Shown: positions 1-8,882 of the stretch, in pieces
Numbering within the stretch: position 1 is the first letter of the stretch
Layout of the letters: each line of letters starts with the position of its first letter
Source: Pseudomonadota bacterium
GTDB taxonomy: Bacteria; Pseudomonadota; Gammaproteobacteria; Burkholderiales; Methylophilaceae
Length of the DNA: 64,000 nt
Direction: 5' to 3'
Assembly (NCBI GenBank): GCA_029782295.1
Contig: JAKOVB010000053.1
Span: 62,001-126,000, forward strand
Program-made: the position numbers and the translations under genes
Notes under the pieces: model-generated
The model's input: only the letters and a program-made list of their open reading frames with translations
Told to the model about the DNA's origin: nothing
Databases searched by the model: none

Positions 1-383
1 AAAGTTTTGCCAATGTGCATCATCTGGTGAGCACGGTCACCGGGACCTTGTCACCCGATCGCGATGCCATTGACCTGCTGCGGGGTTGCTTCCCCGGCGG
101 CTCGATTACCGGAGCACCCAAGCTGCGGGCCATGGAAATCATCGAGGAACTGGAGCCCAACCGACGTGGCGTCTATTGCGGAGCGATCGGATATCTCGGT
201 TTTGACGGTAACATGGACACCAATATTGCGATCCGGACGGCCGTGTATTCGAACGGCAAAATCCGCTTCTGGGCCGGTGGTGGTGTCGTGGCAGATTCCG
301 AAATGGAAAAGGAGTACCGCGAAACCTGGGACAAGGCCTCCAGCATGCTGCAACTGATGGAGCACTTCCATGTGGGTCGTTAA
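1..383 (+). CDS. pabB: Aminodeoxychorismate synthase component I, C-terminal part (partial at window edge)
   Basis: The frame is open from base 3 and has no stop before 381-383, so the gene starts left of the window. The visible ~127 residues are the end of the chorismate-binding domain: VHHLVSTVTG near the edge, then the GSITGAPK motif, the GxIGYLGFDG strand and the end AGGGVVADSEMEKEYRETWDKA that closes PabB/TrpE-type enzymes. The family aminates chorismate to 4-amino-4-deoxychorismate, the precursor of p-aminobenzoate for folate and, in methylotrophs, tetrahydromethanopterin. PabB is preferred to TrpE from the sequence flavour and from the pterin-related neighbour genes. The stop lies inside the next gene (14-base overlap), which suggests translational coupling. 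Confidence 0.85.
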   Translation, partial: SFANVHHLVSTVTGTLSPDRDAIDLLRGCFPGGSITGAPKLRAMEIIEELEPNRRGVYCGAIGYLGFDGNMDTNIAIRTAVYSNGKIRFWAGGGVVADSEMEKEYRETWDKASSMLQLMEHFHVGR

Positions 384-975
384 GCTGGGCGGCAGCCTGC
401 TAGGCGAGCCGGCCCTGAAGCATTGGCTGAGGATGCTGGTCAGTCAGGGCGATGGCCGCGTCATTATCGTGCCTGGAGGTGGCGTTTTCGCTGACGCAGT
501 GCGCGAAGCCCAGGCCACAGCCGGCTACGATGATGCGGCAGCTCACCGCATGGCGGTGCTCGCGATGGATCAATATGCCCTGGCCATGAAGTCGCTGGAG
601 CCTGAGTTGGTGACGGCATCATCCGAACTGGAAATCGCGGAACGATCCTGGCAACACCGAGCAATTCTCTGGATGCCGAGTCTGATGGTGCTGGCAGACG
701 AAACGATCCCCATGTCCTGGTCAGTGACCTCGGACAGCCTGGCAGCCTGGCTGGCCCGCAAGCTCGACGCAGACCGTCTGGTGCTGGTCAAGCATCGTGG
801 CATTGAAGAACGCCCCCTGCCTTTGTCGCAACTGGTCAGAGACGAAGTCCTGGATGCCGCTTTTGCGGAATTTGCATCGACGTTGACTTGCCCGATCGAT
901 CTCCTCGGCATCGAGGATATCGCAACCTTTGATCAGTTGTTGTCCGATGCCCCGGCGCCAGCCAGGGCGAATTGA
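370..975 (+). CDS. Amino-acid-kinase-fold protein, MfnE-like (putative methanofuran-type cofactor synthesis)
   Basis: A 201-residue soluble protein with amino-acid-kinase nucleotide-binding signatures: VVKLGGSLL at residues 3-11, VPGGGVFAD near 35-43, and a C-terminal half rich in short beta/alpha units (DSLAAWLARKLDADRLVLVKH). It is shorter than aspartate or glutamate kinases and lacks their regulatory domains. Small kinases of this kind include MfnE, which phosphorylates the furan intermediate of methanofuran synthesis, and relatives occur in C1 gene clusters of methylotrophic bacteria. Its place between pabB and a pterin dehydratase supports that role by inference. The start overlaps the end of pabB. 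Alternatives are an uncharacterised UMP-kinase-like enzyme or another small-molecule kinase. Confidence 0.65.
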   Translation: MWVVKLGGSLLGEPALKHWLRMLVSQGDGRVIIVPGGGVFADAVREAQATAGYDDAAAHRMAVLAMDQYALAMKSLEPELVTASSELEIAERSWQHRAILWMPSLMVLADETIPMSWSVTSDSLAAWLARKLDADRLVLVKHRGIEERPLPLSQLVRDEVLDAAFAEFASTLTCPIDLLGIEDIATFDQLLSDAPAPARAN

Positions 976-986
976 AGGAGATTCCC

Positions 987-1370
987 ATGACTGAGCACTC
1001 GCAGGTCGGTACCTATTCGGAATCCGAAATCCAGAAAAAACTGCAGGCGGAACTTCCTCACTGGTATTACGAGGATGGCTGGATTCGCCGCAAGTACAAG
1101 ACCAGCGGCTGGAAAAGTACCCTGATGGTGGTCAATACCATAGGCCATCTTGCCGAGGCTGCATGGCATCACCCGGACCTGACGGTTTCCTATGCCTTTG
1201 TGATTGTCAAACTGGTCACGCACTCCGCCAAGGGGGTCACCGACAAGGATTTCTTGCTGGCGAAAAAAATCGAGGAAGTGGTGCAGTGGCAGTCAGGATT
1301 GGAGGGGCAGGGCCTGGAGGGCACCCCGAATGACGATCCGCGGTTCAAGTACCTGAAGTACGACCGCTGA
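987..1370 (+). CDS. 4a-hydroxytetrahydrobiopterin dehydratase (pterin-4-alpha-carbinolamine dehydratase)
   Basis: The ATG at 987 is chosen because AAGGAG lies 5-6 bases upstream, just after the stop of the kinase gene; this gives 127 residues. The PCD fold is recognisable: WYYEDGWIRRKYKT, then the active-site stretch HLAEAAWHHPDLTVSYAFVIVKLVTHSAKGVTDKDFLLAKKIEE with the paired histidines and the conserved HSAKG-type segment. The family dehydrates 4a-carbinolamine pterins and recycles pterin cofactors; PCD homologues are also found in tetrahydromethanopterin-related clusters of methylotrophs. No aromatic amino-acid hydroxylase gene lies nearby, so a C1-cofactor role is more likely than phenylalanine degradation (inference). 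The tail after about residue 100 is longer than in the shortest PCDs. Confidence 0.8.
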   Translation: MTEHSQVGTYSESEIQKKLQAELPHWYYEDGWIRRKYKTSGWKSTLMVVNTIGHLAEAAWHHPDLTVSYAFVIVKLVTHSAKGVTDKDFLLAKKIEEVVQWQSGLEGQGLEGTPNDDPRFKYLKYDR

Positions 1371-1377
1371 TACGGGT

Positions 1378-2844
1378 TCAGCTGTAATTCCGGTAACTGT
1401 TGCGTCCGGCCTGTTTGGCGCGATACATGGCCTCATCGGCCTGGTTGACCAGTTGTTGCGCCTGCAGTCCATCCCTCGGGTAGAGGCTGATCCCGATACT
1501 GACACCCACCCGGAGTTCCAGCCCATCGATGGTGTAAGGGGTGCCAAGCTGTTCGATCAGCAGGACGGCAACTTTCTCGCCGGCATCCGGACTCGCCAGA
1601 TGCGGAATGATGACGGTGAATTCGTCACCTCCCCGGCGTGATACCGTGTCCGCCTCGCGCAGCAGGGCACGCAACCTGGCCGCGATCGCCTGCAGTAATT
1701 TGTCTCCCATCTCGTGACCATATTGGTCGTTGACAGGCTTGAATTCATCGATGTCGAGGAACAGGACGGCCAGCATGGTGCCGTTGCGCTGCGCGTGGGC
1801 GATCTCCAGCGCCAGCCGGTCGTCGAACATCAAGCGGTTTGGCAACTGGGTCAGGATGTCGTGATGGGCCAGGGCGCTGAGGTGTTCCTCTGTCTTGCGC
1901 TGCTGGGTAATGTCAGTGAGCGTGATGATCGAGACATTGGTGTCATCCATCATGATATGGTCGCGCTCCAGGGTTGCATGGAAGTAGGTCTGGTCGAACT
2001 TCCGTCCCATCCACTGGCCATGATCGAGTTTGATCAGATCATCGACATGCCTGCCAATCAGATCACCGCTCCTGCATCCGAACAGCATTTCTGCAGTACG
2101 GTTTGCCTTGATCACTTCCTGTTTGTGGTTGACGACCAGCACGCAGGTCGAGACCTTGTCGATGATGCCATCCAGCAGGCTGTGGTTGCGGCTCATCAGT
2201 TGCATGCGATGCAGGTAAAGTCCGAAGGCGCCGATGAAATTCAGCAGCGCCAGCGCAAAGGCGGCGCCCTGAAACCAGCGGATCTTGCCGGCTTCCAATT
2301 GTGTCTGCTGTTCCAGTTCTGTCGTCAGTTTGTTCATCAGTGACAGCAGTTGCAGGTTATGCTGTTTTGCGTAAAGCAGGGCCGGTTCGAGTGTCACATC
2401 AAGCTTTGCCGCATTGCCTTTCAGCACTGCCGTGACCAGGGTGTGATAGGGATTCCAGATTTTCTCGGCTTCATGGACGATCGCCCTGGCCTCGGGTTGA
2501 CTGACTGCGTTCAGGAAAATAGCTTCGCCTTCACCGCCACGGGTTTTGGCGCCACTGGCGAAGCCGCGCAAGGTGCTGTCAAACAAGTCGACCGTCAGTT
2601 GCAGTTCGTCCAGATGTGGCTGTGGGTCGCCGTGCTGGATGCGTTCGTCTTCGGTCTGCAGCAAGGCTTTTACCATGCGCTGCGACAGCATGCGCTGGCG
2701 GCCGGCGAGGTTGATGCTGATCGCCTGTTCCTCGATTTTCCATGACAACCAGAAATTGAGCGCCAGCGCGGTGAAGTCAAACACCAGGAACAGGACGATT
2801 GCCACCAGGGCGATGCGCATGTTGAGCTGGAGCTTCTGCAGCAT
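1378..2844 (-). CDS. Membrane diguanylate cyclase with NarX/PilJ-type sensor half, PAS and GGDEF domains
   Basis: 488 residues. Order: membrane segment (about 11-34); periplasmic helical domain opening with AISINLAGRQRMLSQRM (41-57), which resembles the P-box of NarX and the PilJ N-terminal domain; second membrane segment (about 191-212); PAS domain (about 222-315); GGDEF domain with the intact motif GGDEF at 405-409. An inhibitory site RxxD (R396-D399) sits five residues before GGDEF, so product inhibition by c-di-GMP is expected. It should make c-di-GMP from two GTP at the inner membrane. The start lies 16 bases after the RND pump stop, so it is the last gene of the efflux operon. It faces the PCD gene tail to tail with 7 bases between. 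The ligand is unknown; nitrate or nitrite is only a possibility from the P-box. Confidence 0.85.
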   Translation of the reverse strand: MLQKLQLNMRIALVAIVLFLVFDFTALALNFWLSWKIEEQAISINLAGRQRMLSQRMVKALLQTEDERIQHGDPQPHLDELQLTVDLFDSTLRGFASGAKTRGGEGEAIFLNAVSQPEARAIVHEAEKIWNPYHTLVTAVLKGNAAKLDVTLEPALLYAKQHNLQLLSLMNKLTTELEQQTQLEAGKIRWFQGAAFALALLNFIGAFGLYLHRMQLMSRNHSLLDGIIDKVSTCVLVVNHKQEVIKANRTAEMLFGCRSGDLIGRHVDDLIKLDHGQWMGRKFDQTYFHATLERDHIMMDDTNVSIITLTDITQQRKTEEHLSALAHHDILTQLPNRLMFDDRLALEIAHAQRNGTMLAVLFLDIDEFKPVNDQYGHEMGDKLLQAIAARLRALLREADTVSRRGGDEFTVIIPHLASPDAGEKVAVLLIEQLGTPYTIDGLELRVGVSIGISLYPRDGLQAQQLVNQADEAMYRAKQAGRNSYRNYS

Positions 2845-2860
2845 GGTGAGGAGTTTCTGC

Positions 2861-5800
2861 TTAAACCGTTTCGTTTTTCTCGAAGCGCCCGAAATGCAGC
2901 ATGATGGTGGGCAGGATCAGCAGGTTGAGGATGGTCGAGGTGACTAGGCCGCCGACGATGATGGTCGCCATTGGGCCTTCGATTTCCCGGCCGGGCTGAC
3001 CACTTCCGGCTGCAAGCGGCAATAACCCCAGTGCCGTGACCAGCGCCGTCATCAGGATAGAAGGCAGGCGTTCCGATGCACCGCGAATTGCCGTTTCCAG
3101 TCCCCAGGTCATGTGTTCCTCGTCCACCAGATGCTGATAGTGTGATACTAGCATGATGGAATTGCGCAAGGTAATGCCGAACAAGGTGACAAAGCCGACC
3201 AGCGACCCCAGGGAGATCCATCCCCCCGTAAACAGGGCCGCCAGCACCCCGCCGATCAAGGCAAACGGCAGGTTGGCGAACGTCAGCAGCAGGTTGCGCA
3301 AGCGTCCGAAAGCGATGTAGAGCATGAGAAAAATACCGACCCCGGCCAGCAGGGAGTGCACGATCAGGTCCTCGCGCGATTTTGCTTGTGCTTCGGCCTC
3401 TCCCGTGAAGGTGGGATAGTTGCCAGGGGAGAAGCGCACGTCTTCCGTCACACGTTTTTTCATGTCCCGTGAGAAGCTTGCGATGTCGCGATTCAGGACG
3501 TTGCAAGTGACTGTCTGGATACGCTTGGCCCCGGCATGGAGGATCTTGGAGCGACCGTTTTCCTGGTCGATGTCTGCCAGTTCGCGCAGGCGGACGATCT
3601 TGCCATCCGGGTTCTTCATCGGCAGGTCGCCGATTTCACGCAAGTCGTCGCGTACATCCTTGCTGAACATTACATTGACACTGATGACACGGTTGCCCTG
3701 GTAGACCTGGGCGGCTTGAACGCCTTCGTAGGCCGCCTGGATGTTTTCCAGCACGTCCAGGGGCTGCATGCCCCAGAGCGCCAGCCGCTCCGGTCTCAGG
3801 CGAATGCTCAGCTTGGGGGTGCCGGGTGGCGACTGGACCTGGACGTCGGAAACGCCGGGAATGCCGGCCAGCACTTCGGCCACCGCGTGGGCATCCCGGT
3901 CGAGCGCATCGAGGTCCTGGCCGTGGATGTTGATCACCATGGCTGCCGTGAAACCGGAGATGGTTTCCTCGATGCGTTCGGTCAGGAAAGTATTGATCGC
4001 GAAATTGACGCCAGGAAAACTCTTGCCCCCCTCACCCGAAAGTGTGCCTCGGATCTCGCTCAGGATGCGATTCTGTTCTTCACCTGAAAGCGTGCCGATC
4101 TCGACCTCGAATTCGCTGTAATGGGTACCGAAGGTGTCTGCGCCGTTCTGCGCGCGCCCCACCCATTGGGAAACCGACTTGACGCCCCGGATAGCGCTGA
4201 CGGCTTCCGCGACCCTTTCGCCGATGCGCAGGGATTCCTGCTGCGAGGTGCCTGGAACGGCTGTCATGTGCAGGATGTAATGGCCTTCATGCAGATTCGG
4301 GATGAACTGGCTTTTGAACAGGGGCAGGATGCCAAGGCCTAGGGAAATGAGCACTAGCGCCAGCGTCACGGTGATGCGGTAATGGCGCTCGATTGCGCGC
4401 AGCAATCGCTCGTAGCCGCGTTTCATGATGCGGATGAGGGGCGGGTCTTCACTCTCCAGAGGGGCTTTGGCGAACAGCAGATAGCACAAGGCCGGGGTCA
4501 GCGTCAGTGCGACGGCCAGTGAGGCGAGAATAGCACTGATATAAGCGTAGCCCAGCGGGGCGAACAGCTTGCCGGCGACCCCGGATAGCGTCAGCAACGG
4601 CATGAACACCATGGCGACGATGATGGTGGCATAGACCACCGAACTCCGGACTTCCATGGAGGCATCGAAGACGACGAGGTGGGCCGGGCGCGGATGCGCC
4701 AGTTGCCGGTTCTCGCGCAGACGCCGGAAGATATTCTCGGTATCGATGATGGCATCGTCGACCACTTCCCCCAGTGCGATGGCAAGGCCCCCCAGTACCA
4801 TGATATTGAGACCGATACCGAAATACCCGAGCACGATGATGGCCGTCAGCAGGGAGAGGGGGATGGCCGTGGCGGAAATGAAGGCGGTTCGTACATTGAA
4901 CAGGAACATGAACAGCACAGCCACGACCAGCACCGAGCCGATCAGGATGTCTGTCTTGACCCCGTCGATGGAGGTTTCGATGAAATTGGCGGGACGGAAC
5001 AGACGCGGATAGAGCTTGACCTGCTGTGCTGCCAGCGCGGGCTCCAGTTCGTGCATGGCCTTCTCCACCGCGAGTGTGACCGCCTTGGTGTTGGCGCCCA
5101 ATTGTCCCTGGACCGAGAGGTAAACCCCGGGCTTGCCGTTGATGGCTGCGCCGCTGATCGATGGCGCGGGCCCCTCGACGACCTGCCCGATGTCTCCGAA
5201 ACGTACCGTCTGGCCATTGCGGTGCAGCAAGGGCATCTGTGCAACCTGGGCGGGGGTCTGTGCCTGACCTTCACTGTTGATCAGAATGCGCTGGTTGTTG
5301 TTCTCGATGTACCCGGCACCACGGACGCCCGTGGATCTGGCCGCGGCGGCCAGCACCTCCTGCAGAGACAGATTGTAGCGAATCAGCTTGTCCGGATTGA
5401 CCTGAATCTGGAACTGGCGGATTTCGCCGCCGAACACGTTGACATCGGCCACGCCCGGTACCGCCATCAGGTGCGGTCGGATGGTCCAGTCGACCAATGT
5501 GCGCAACTCCATCAGGCTGCGCGAGTCCGAGGTGATGCCTAGTCCCAGTACAGTACTCGCCGAGGAGGCGAGGGGGGTGATGTTGGGAACCACGTTGCGA
5601 GGAAGCAGGCTCGTCAGCGTGCCGAGGCGCTCAGCCACCACCTGACGGTTGCGGTAGATATCCGTGCCTTCCTTGAAGATGACGGTGACGACCGAGAGTC
5701 CCGGGATGGATTGTGAACGCATGGAATCGATCCCGACCGTGCCGGAGATGGCGTTCTCGATCGGTTGCGTTACCAGCGATTCCACCAGTTCGGCGGTGAG

Positions 5801-5965
5801 TCCAGGGGATTCCGTCTGGATGACGACCAGTGTCGGCGAAAATTCCGGGAATACATCCAGGTTGGCGCGGGTCAGGCTGTATAGGCCATAGACCACGACC
5901 AGACAGGCAAGGCCGACGATGACGCCATGGAAGCGGACCGCGAATCTGACGAGTGCAGACATCAT
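2861..5965 (-). CDS. Heavy-metal-type RND efflux pump (CzcA/CusA family)
   Basis: 1034 residues, normal for HME-RND pumps. The N-terminal membrane segment is followed by LDVFPEFSPTLVVIQTESPGL, typical of the CzcA family. Two large periplasmic loops are present, and the fourth membrane helix carries the charged proton-relay motif E400-VVDDAIID-TEN411. The end shows the usual RND pattern of clustered hydrophobic helices (GSLVGFVTLFGITLRNSIMLVSHY). The pump would take cations or other small toxic compounds from periplasm or cytosol to the outside using the proton gradient, with the upstream adaptor and outer-membrane channel. The substrate cannot be read from the sequence: the VVDDAIID version of the motif is neither the classic CzcA nor CusA form. 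It lies third in the operon TolC-adaptor-RND-diguanylate cyclase. Confidence 0.9.
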   Translation of the reverse strand: MMSALVRFAVRFHGVIVGLACLVVVYGLYSLTRANLDVFPEFSPTLVVIQTESPGLTAELVESLVTQPIENAISGTVGIDSMRSQSIPGLSVVTVIFKEGTDIYRNRQVVAERLGTLTSLLPRNVVPNITPLASSASTVLGLGITSDSRSLMELRTLVDWTIRPHLMAVPGVADVNVFGGEIRQFQIQVNPDKLIRYNLSLQEVLAAAARSTGVRGAGYIENNNQRILINSEGQAQTPAQVAQMPLLHRNGQTVRFGDIGQVVEGPAPSISGAAINGKPGVYLSVQGQLGANTKAVTLAVEKAMHELEPALAAQQVKLYPRLFRPANFIETSIDGVKTDILIGSVLVVAVLFMFLFNVRTAFISATAIPLSLLTAIIVLGYFGIGLNIMVLGGLAIALGEVVDDAIIDTENIFRRLRENRQLAHPRPAHLVVFDASMEVRSSVVYATIIVAMVFMPLLTLSGVAGKLFAPLGYAYISAILASLAVALTLTPALCYLLFAKAPLESEDPPLIRIMKRGYERLLRAIERHYRITVTLALVLISLGLGILPLFKSQFIPNLHEGHYILHMTAVPGTSQQESLRIGERVAEAVSAIRGVKSVSQWVGRAQNGADTFGTHYSEFEVEIGTLSGEEQNRILSEIRGTLSGEGGKSFPGVNFAINTFLTERIEETISGFTAAMVINIHGQDLDALDRDAHAVAEVLAGIPGVSDVQVQSPPGTPKLSIRLRPERLALWGMQPLDVLENIQAAYEGVQAAQVYQGNRVISVNVMFSKDVRDDLREIGDLPMKNPDGKIVRLRELADIDQENGRSKILHAGAKRIQTVTCNVLNRDIASFSRDMKKRVTEDVRFSPGNYPTFTGEAEAQAKSREDLIVHSLLAGVGIFLMLYIAFGRLRNLLLTFANLPFALIGGVLAALFTGGWISLGSLVGFVTLFGITLRNSIMLVSHYQHLVDEEHMTWGLETAIRGASERLPSILMTALVTALGLLPLAAGSGQPGREIEGPMATIIVGGLVTSTILNLLILPTIMLHFGRFEKNETV

Positions 5966-6094
5966 TTTTGGATGCCCCTCGTGATGGCGACCCGCTCCGA
6001 AGTGTCGATTGAAATGCTTGTGTATGCCATGACGGTTTCGAAATTACGTGCAGCAAACACCCGTCTCCAACGGCAGGAGGATTGACCGGCCATA

Positions 6095-7159
6095 TCAATC
6101 CTCGTTTTCATTCTTGATCTGGTACTTGAACTCTTCGGATAACAGCAACTGTGCGCCGCTGGTCACGATCTCCTCACCCGGCTGGAATGGGCCGGCATTG
6201 AACCAGCTATCCCCGACCTCTGACTCCGTGCTGACCTGCTGGCGGACGAATTTATCCGCAGAGGCCTTCCTGTACACCCAAGCCTTGTTGGCATACCACA
6301 CCACCGCGGATTGCGGGATCAGCACCCCGGCGGTCGCTTTGTCCTGTGCCTGCATCCTGACCGTGACCCGCATCCCGGCGCGCAGATTGCCCGCGGCGGC
6401 ACGGTAATAGTAGGTCTTGCCCTGAATGGTATTGTCGGTTTGTGGTGAAGGGGAGACGTACATCGCCTGGATGGCCTTGCCCTGAGCCCCGGCGGGCTCG
6501 ATCATCAGGGGGGTGTTTTTGCCTGGCGTGGCGGCATCGTAGGGGAGCGTGACCTGGATCAGCACCTCCCGGTATTGCAGCAAGGCTTGCATGTCAGCGC
6601 CCGGAGATTGCTGTGTCGCCCATTCGGTCAAGGTTTCCCCCCATTGCTGGCGAATACTGTCACGGATGCTGGATGCAGCGACCTCCGCTGCGGCCAGTTT
6701 GGCCTCGTCGGCCTTCCATGCCGCTTCAGCCGCGGACACGGCACGGTCGGAGACGTTGTGGTTGTCACGGTTGAGCATTTGCAGGCGCTGGTATTCCTGC
6801 TGGCTGTTGGCGATGGCGGCACGGACGACGCTGGCATCCGCCTTGGCGGCAAGGTAACGGGTGCGCTGTTCAACCAGTGTGTCGATGCCGATCACCATGC
6901 CGAAACTGGAGACCGCCGCGACGTGAGTCGAAGCCTTCAGCGGGGACGTGGCGATGCCGCTCTGCTGCTGGGATTCCGGAGAAAGCGTGATGGTCGCCGC
7001 GCCGTTTTCAGTGGTGACGTGCGAAGCGCTGGCAATCACATCATCGTGCTCGCTGGTTGCGGCTTCATATTCATCCTTGCCGTAGAACACCAGAACCCAG
7101 AACAGCACAATGATGATCAGGGTTTGCAGGGCGATGATCAGGGCGATTTTTCGATTCAT
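6095..7159 (-). CDS. RND efflux periplasmic adaptor (membrane fusion protein, CzcB/CusB-like)
   Basis: 354 residues, one N-terminal membrane anchor (about 6-27), then a beta-rich part and a long alpha-helical hairpin (about residues 95-165, rich in Ala/Glu/Gln), then barrel and proximal domains ending VTSGAQLLLSEEF. This is the layout of adaptors that bridge RND pumps and TolC channels. It overlaps the upstream TolC-like gene by 4 bases (ATGA) and is followed after 129 bases by the pump. There is no His- or Met-rich metal-binding extension of the kind seen in CzcB or CusB, so metal specificity is unsupported. The 129-base gap to the pump holds no gene that I can see. Confidence 0.85.
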   Translation of the reverse strand: MNRKIALIIALQTLIIIVLFWVLVFYGKDEYEAATSEHDDVIASASHVTTENGAATITLSPESQQQSGIATSPLKASTHVAAVSSFGMVIGIDTLVEQRTRYLAAKADASVVRAAIANSQQEYQRLQMLNRDNHNVSDRAVSAAEAAWKADEAKLAAAEVAASSIRDSIRQQWGETLTEWATQQSPGADMQALLQYREVLIQVTLPYDAATPGKNTPLMIEPAGAQGKAIQAMYVSPSPQTDNTIQGKTYYYRAAAGNLRAGMRVTVRMQAQDKATAGVLIPQSAVVWYANKAWVYRKASADKFVRQQVSTESEVGDSWFNAGPFQPGEEIVTSGAQLLLSEEFKYQIKNENED

Positions 7160-8556
7160 GGCCGGGATACCTTGTCTGCCGGAAGCGGGAAGTTGAGAGT
7201 GGGGTCCAGTGGTCGCTGTGTTGATTCCTCGAGCGCACTCACCGCGACTTGGGCACGGTTCCTGGCCGCAGCCAGGCCTTCTTCCGCGTTCAGCAGTTCC
7301 AAGCGGGTTCCCGTCATTTCCAGGCGGTCGATGTAGCCGGCGTCATATTGACGTTCACTCTGTGCGGTGCGCTGCCGTTGTGCGGATAACAGTTTCTCGG
7401 CCTTGGCGATTTCCTCCAGTGCGGCACGGTATCGCGCATGAGCCTGTTCCGCTTCACCGATAATGCGTTGCTGCAATGCCTCGAACTGCTGCATCTCCAC
7501 CGCACGCTGTGCCTCGGCCTCGGCGATGGGGCCCTCGTTCCGGTTGAGCAGTGCCAGGATCATGGACAAGCCAAACGACCACTTGTTGTCTCCCTGGTCG
7601 AAGCTATAGCCGGGCGACAGTGTGATATCCGGACGTTGCCTGGCGATTTCGAGCTGCAGTTTCGATTCGGCCGCGGCATAGCGGGCCAGGGCGGCGCGCA
7701 GATCGAGCCGGTTCAGCAGGGCCGAGCGTTGCAGGGCGGCGGGGGTGGCGTCAGGAAGCGGCGGCAGGGTTGCGATACGCTTTCCATTCAGCGCCTCCGC
7801 TGGCAGTCCGACAGCTTCCGCCAGCCCTGCGAGTTGAGAGGGAAGTTTGCCGTGCTCTGCCAATAGCGATTGTTGGGTCTTCTGTGCCAGCAGGCGGGCA
7901 TTAGTCAGCTCGATATCCGACACCATGCCGGCTTCCATGCGTGTCTGCAGCATCTGCACGATCTCTTCCCGAAGTGCGAGCTCTCGCTTCAGCAGGTCGA
8001 TCTGCTGCAGCGTGGACTGATATTCGACGTACTGCTGGCGCAAGCGGCTGCGAACCTGCCAGGCGACCTGGCCGATTTCGATGCGGGCTGCCTCGGAAAG
8101 GTTGGCCGCCCTTGCCATGCGGGCTGCCCGCTTGTCGGAGGCCTCGAAGGGGATGCTCAGGGAAAATCCGAGCGTCCAGGGTGATACGCCGCCATCGGTC
8201 TTGCTATGATGTTCCCCCCCGGGATTGATGCTGGGATTCGGTTTCTGTGCGGCGGTCTGGGCCGCGGCTTGAGCGGATTGCCACTGTGCTCGGGCGACTT
8301 CCAACTGGGGGTGGTAATGAAACGCGGCCAGGGTCAATTCGTTCAGGCCCCAGATTTCGACGGGGAGCTTTTGTTCAGGGTAACCCTGTGCCACCATGTC
8401 GATGCGCAGTTCAGGGCTGTCGAGGCTTCGCGACTCGAAACGTGCCAGCGACTGGACCGGTTCGATCGGTTTAGCCTGATAGGTTTGTGTCGCGCAGGCA
8501 GCCATCTGTGCGCACAGCACTGCAATCAGGTAAGGTTTGGCCTTGCATTTCGTCAT
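7156..8556 (-). CDS. TolC-family outer-membrane efflux protein (CzcC-like), probable lipoprotein
   Basis: Two OEP repeats with long Ala/Gln/Glu-rich helices (for example ARAQWQSAQAAAQTAAQKPNP and RAQVAVSALEESTQRPLDP at the end) identify a TolC/CzcC-type channel. I take the ATG at 8556 (466 residues); the frame extends to a TTG at 8586, but no Shine-Dalgarno sequence precedes it. From that ATG the leader YLIAVLCAQMAAC ends in a plausible lipobox with Cys21. It forms the outer-membrane exit of the pump encoded downstream and is first in the operon. A TAAACT hexamer lies 8 bases upstream of the ATG, so the leader may be very short. The divergent PHA-granule gene starts 43 bases away. Confidence 0.85.
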   Translation of the reverse strand: MTKCKAKPYLIAVLCAQMAACATQTYQAKPIEPVQSLARFESRSLDSPELRIDMVAQGYPEQKLPVEIWGLNELTLAAFHYHPQLEVARAQWQSAQAAAQTAAQKPNPSINPGGEHHSKTDGGVSPWTLGFSLSIPFEASDKRAARMARAANLSEAARIEIGQVAWQVRSRLRQQYVEYQSTLQQIDLLKRELALREEIVQMLQTRMEAGMVSDIELTNARLLAQKTQQSLLAEHGKLPSQLAGLAEAVGLPAEALNGKRIATLPPLPDATPAALQRSALLNRLDLRAALARYAAAESKLQLEIARQRPDITLSPGYSFDQGDNKWSFGLSMILALLNRNEGPIAEAEAQRAVEMQQFEALQQRIIGEAEQAHARYRAALEEIAKAEKLLSAQRQRTAQSERQYDAGYIDRLEMTGTRLELLNAEEGLAAARNRAQVAVSALEESTQRPLDPTLNFPLPADKVSRP

Positions 8557-8599
8557 GGCTTGCGAGTTTACAGTCTGGCTCGTCAAAAGGGGAGGGTGA

Positions 8600-8875
8600 A
8601 TGGCAACAATCGATGTGACCCGCCGGCATGCGCTGGGGATCGAAGGGGGCAGGCAGGCGGTGGAATCGGTTGCTCAGGAGTTGAAGAGTGACCTGAACGC
8701 CAATCATGTCTGGCAAGGGGATACCTTGAAATTCGATTGTCCGGGTGCTACCGGGCACATTCAGGTCGAGGAAGATCGCGTCAGGGTGGCCGTGGACTTG
8801 TCCTGGTTGCTCAGGCCCGCCAAAGGCAAGATCGAACAATCGATACAGGAATACCTGGATCGCTACCTGGCATGA
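8600..8875 (+). CDS. Polyhydroxyalkanoic acid system family protein (small, PHA_gran_rgn type)
   Basis: 91 residues with the pattern of the small proteins found with polyhydroxyalkanoate systems: MATIDVTRRHALGI at the start, a central VWQGDTLKFDCPGATGHIQVEEDRVRVAVDLSWLLRP and an amphipathic end GKIEQSIQEYLDRYLA. A purine-rich AGGGGAGGG lies just before the ATG. The biochemical role is not established; association with PHA granules or general steroidogenic-like hydrophobic binding has been suggested for the family by annotation. No phaC, phaZ or phasin gene lies in the window. It diverges from the efflux operon and faces the small gene at 8883-9128. Confidence 0.65.
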   Translation: MATIDVTRRHALGIEGGRQAVESVAQELKSDLNANHVWQGDTLKFDCPGATGHIQVEEDRVRVAVDLSWLLRPAKGKIEQSIQEYLDRYLA

Positions 8876-8882
8876 CCGGTAG

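Noticed and set aside
2861-7159. Assigning copper, silver, zinc or cobalt as the RND substrate
   Set aside because: The adaptor lacks metal-binding extensions and the proton-relay motif is not the diagnostic form of CusA or CzcA, so substrate is left open.
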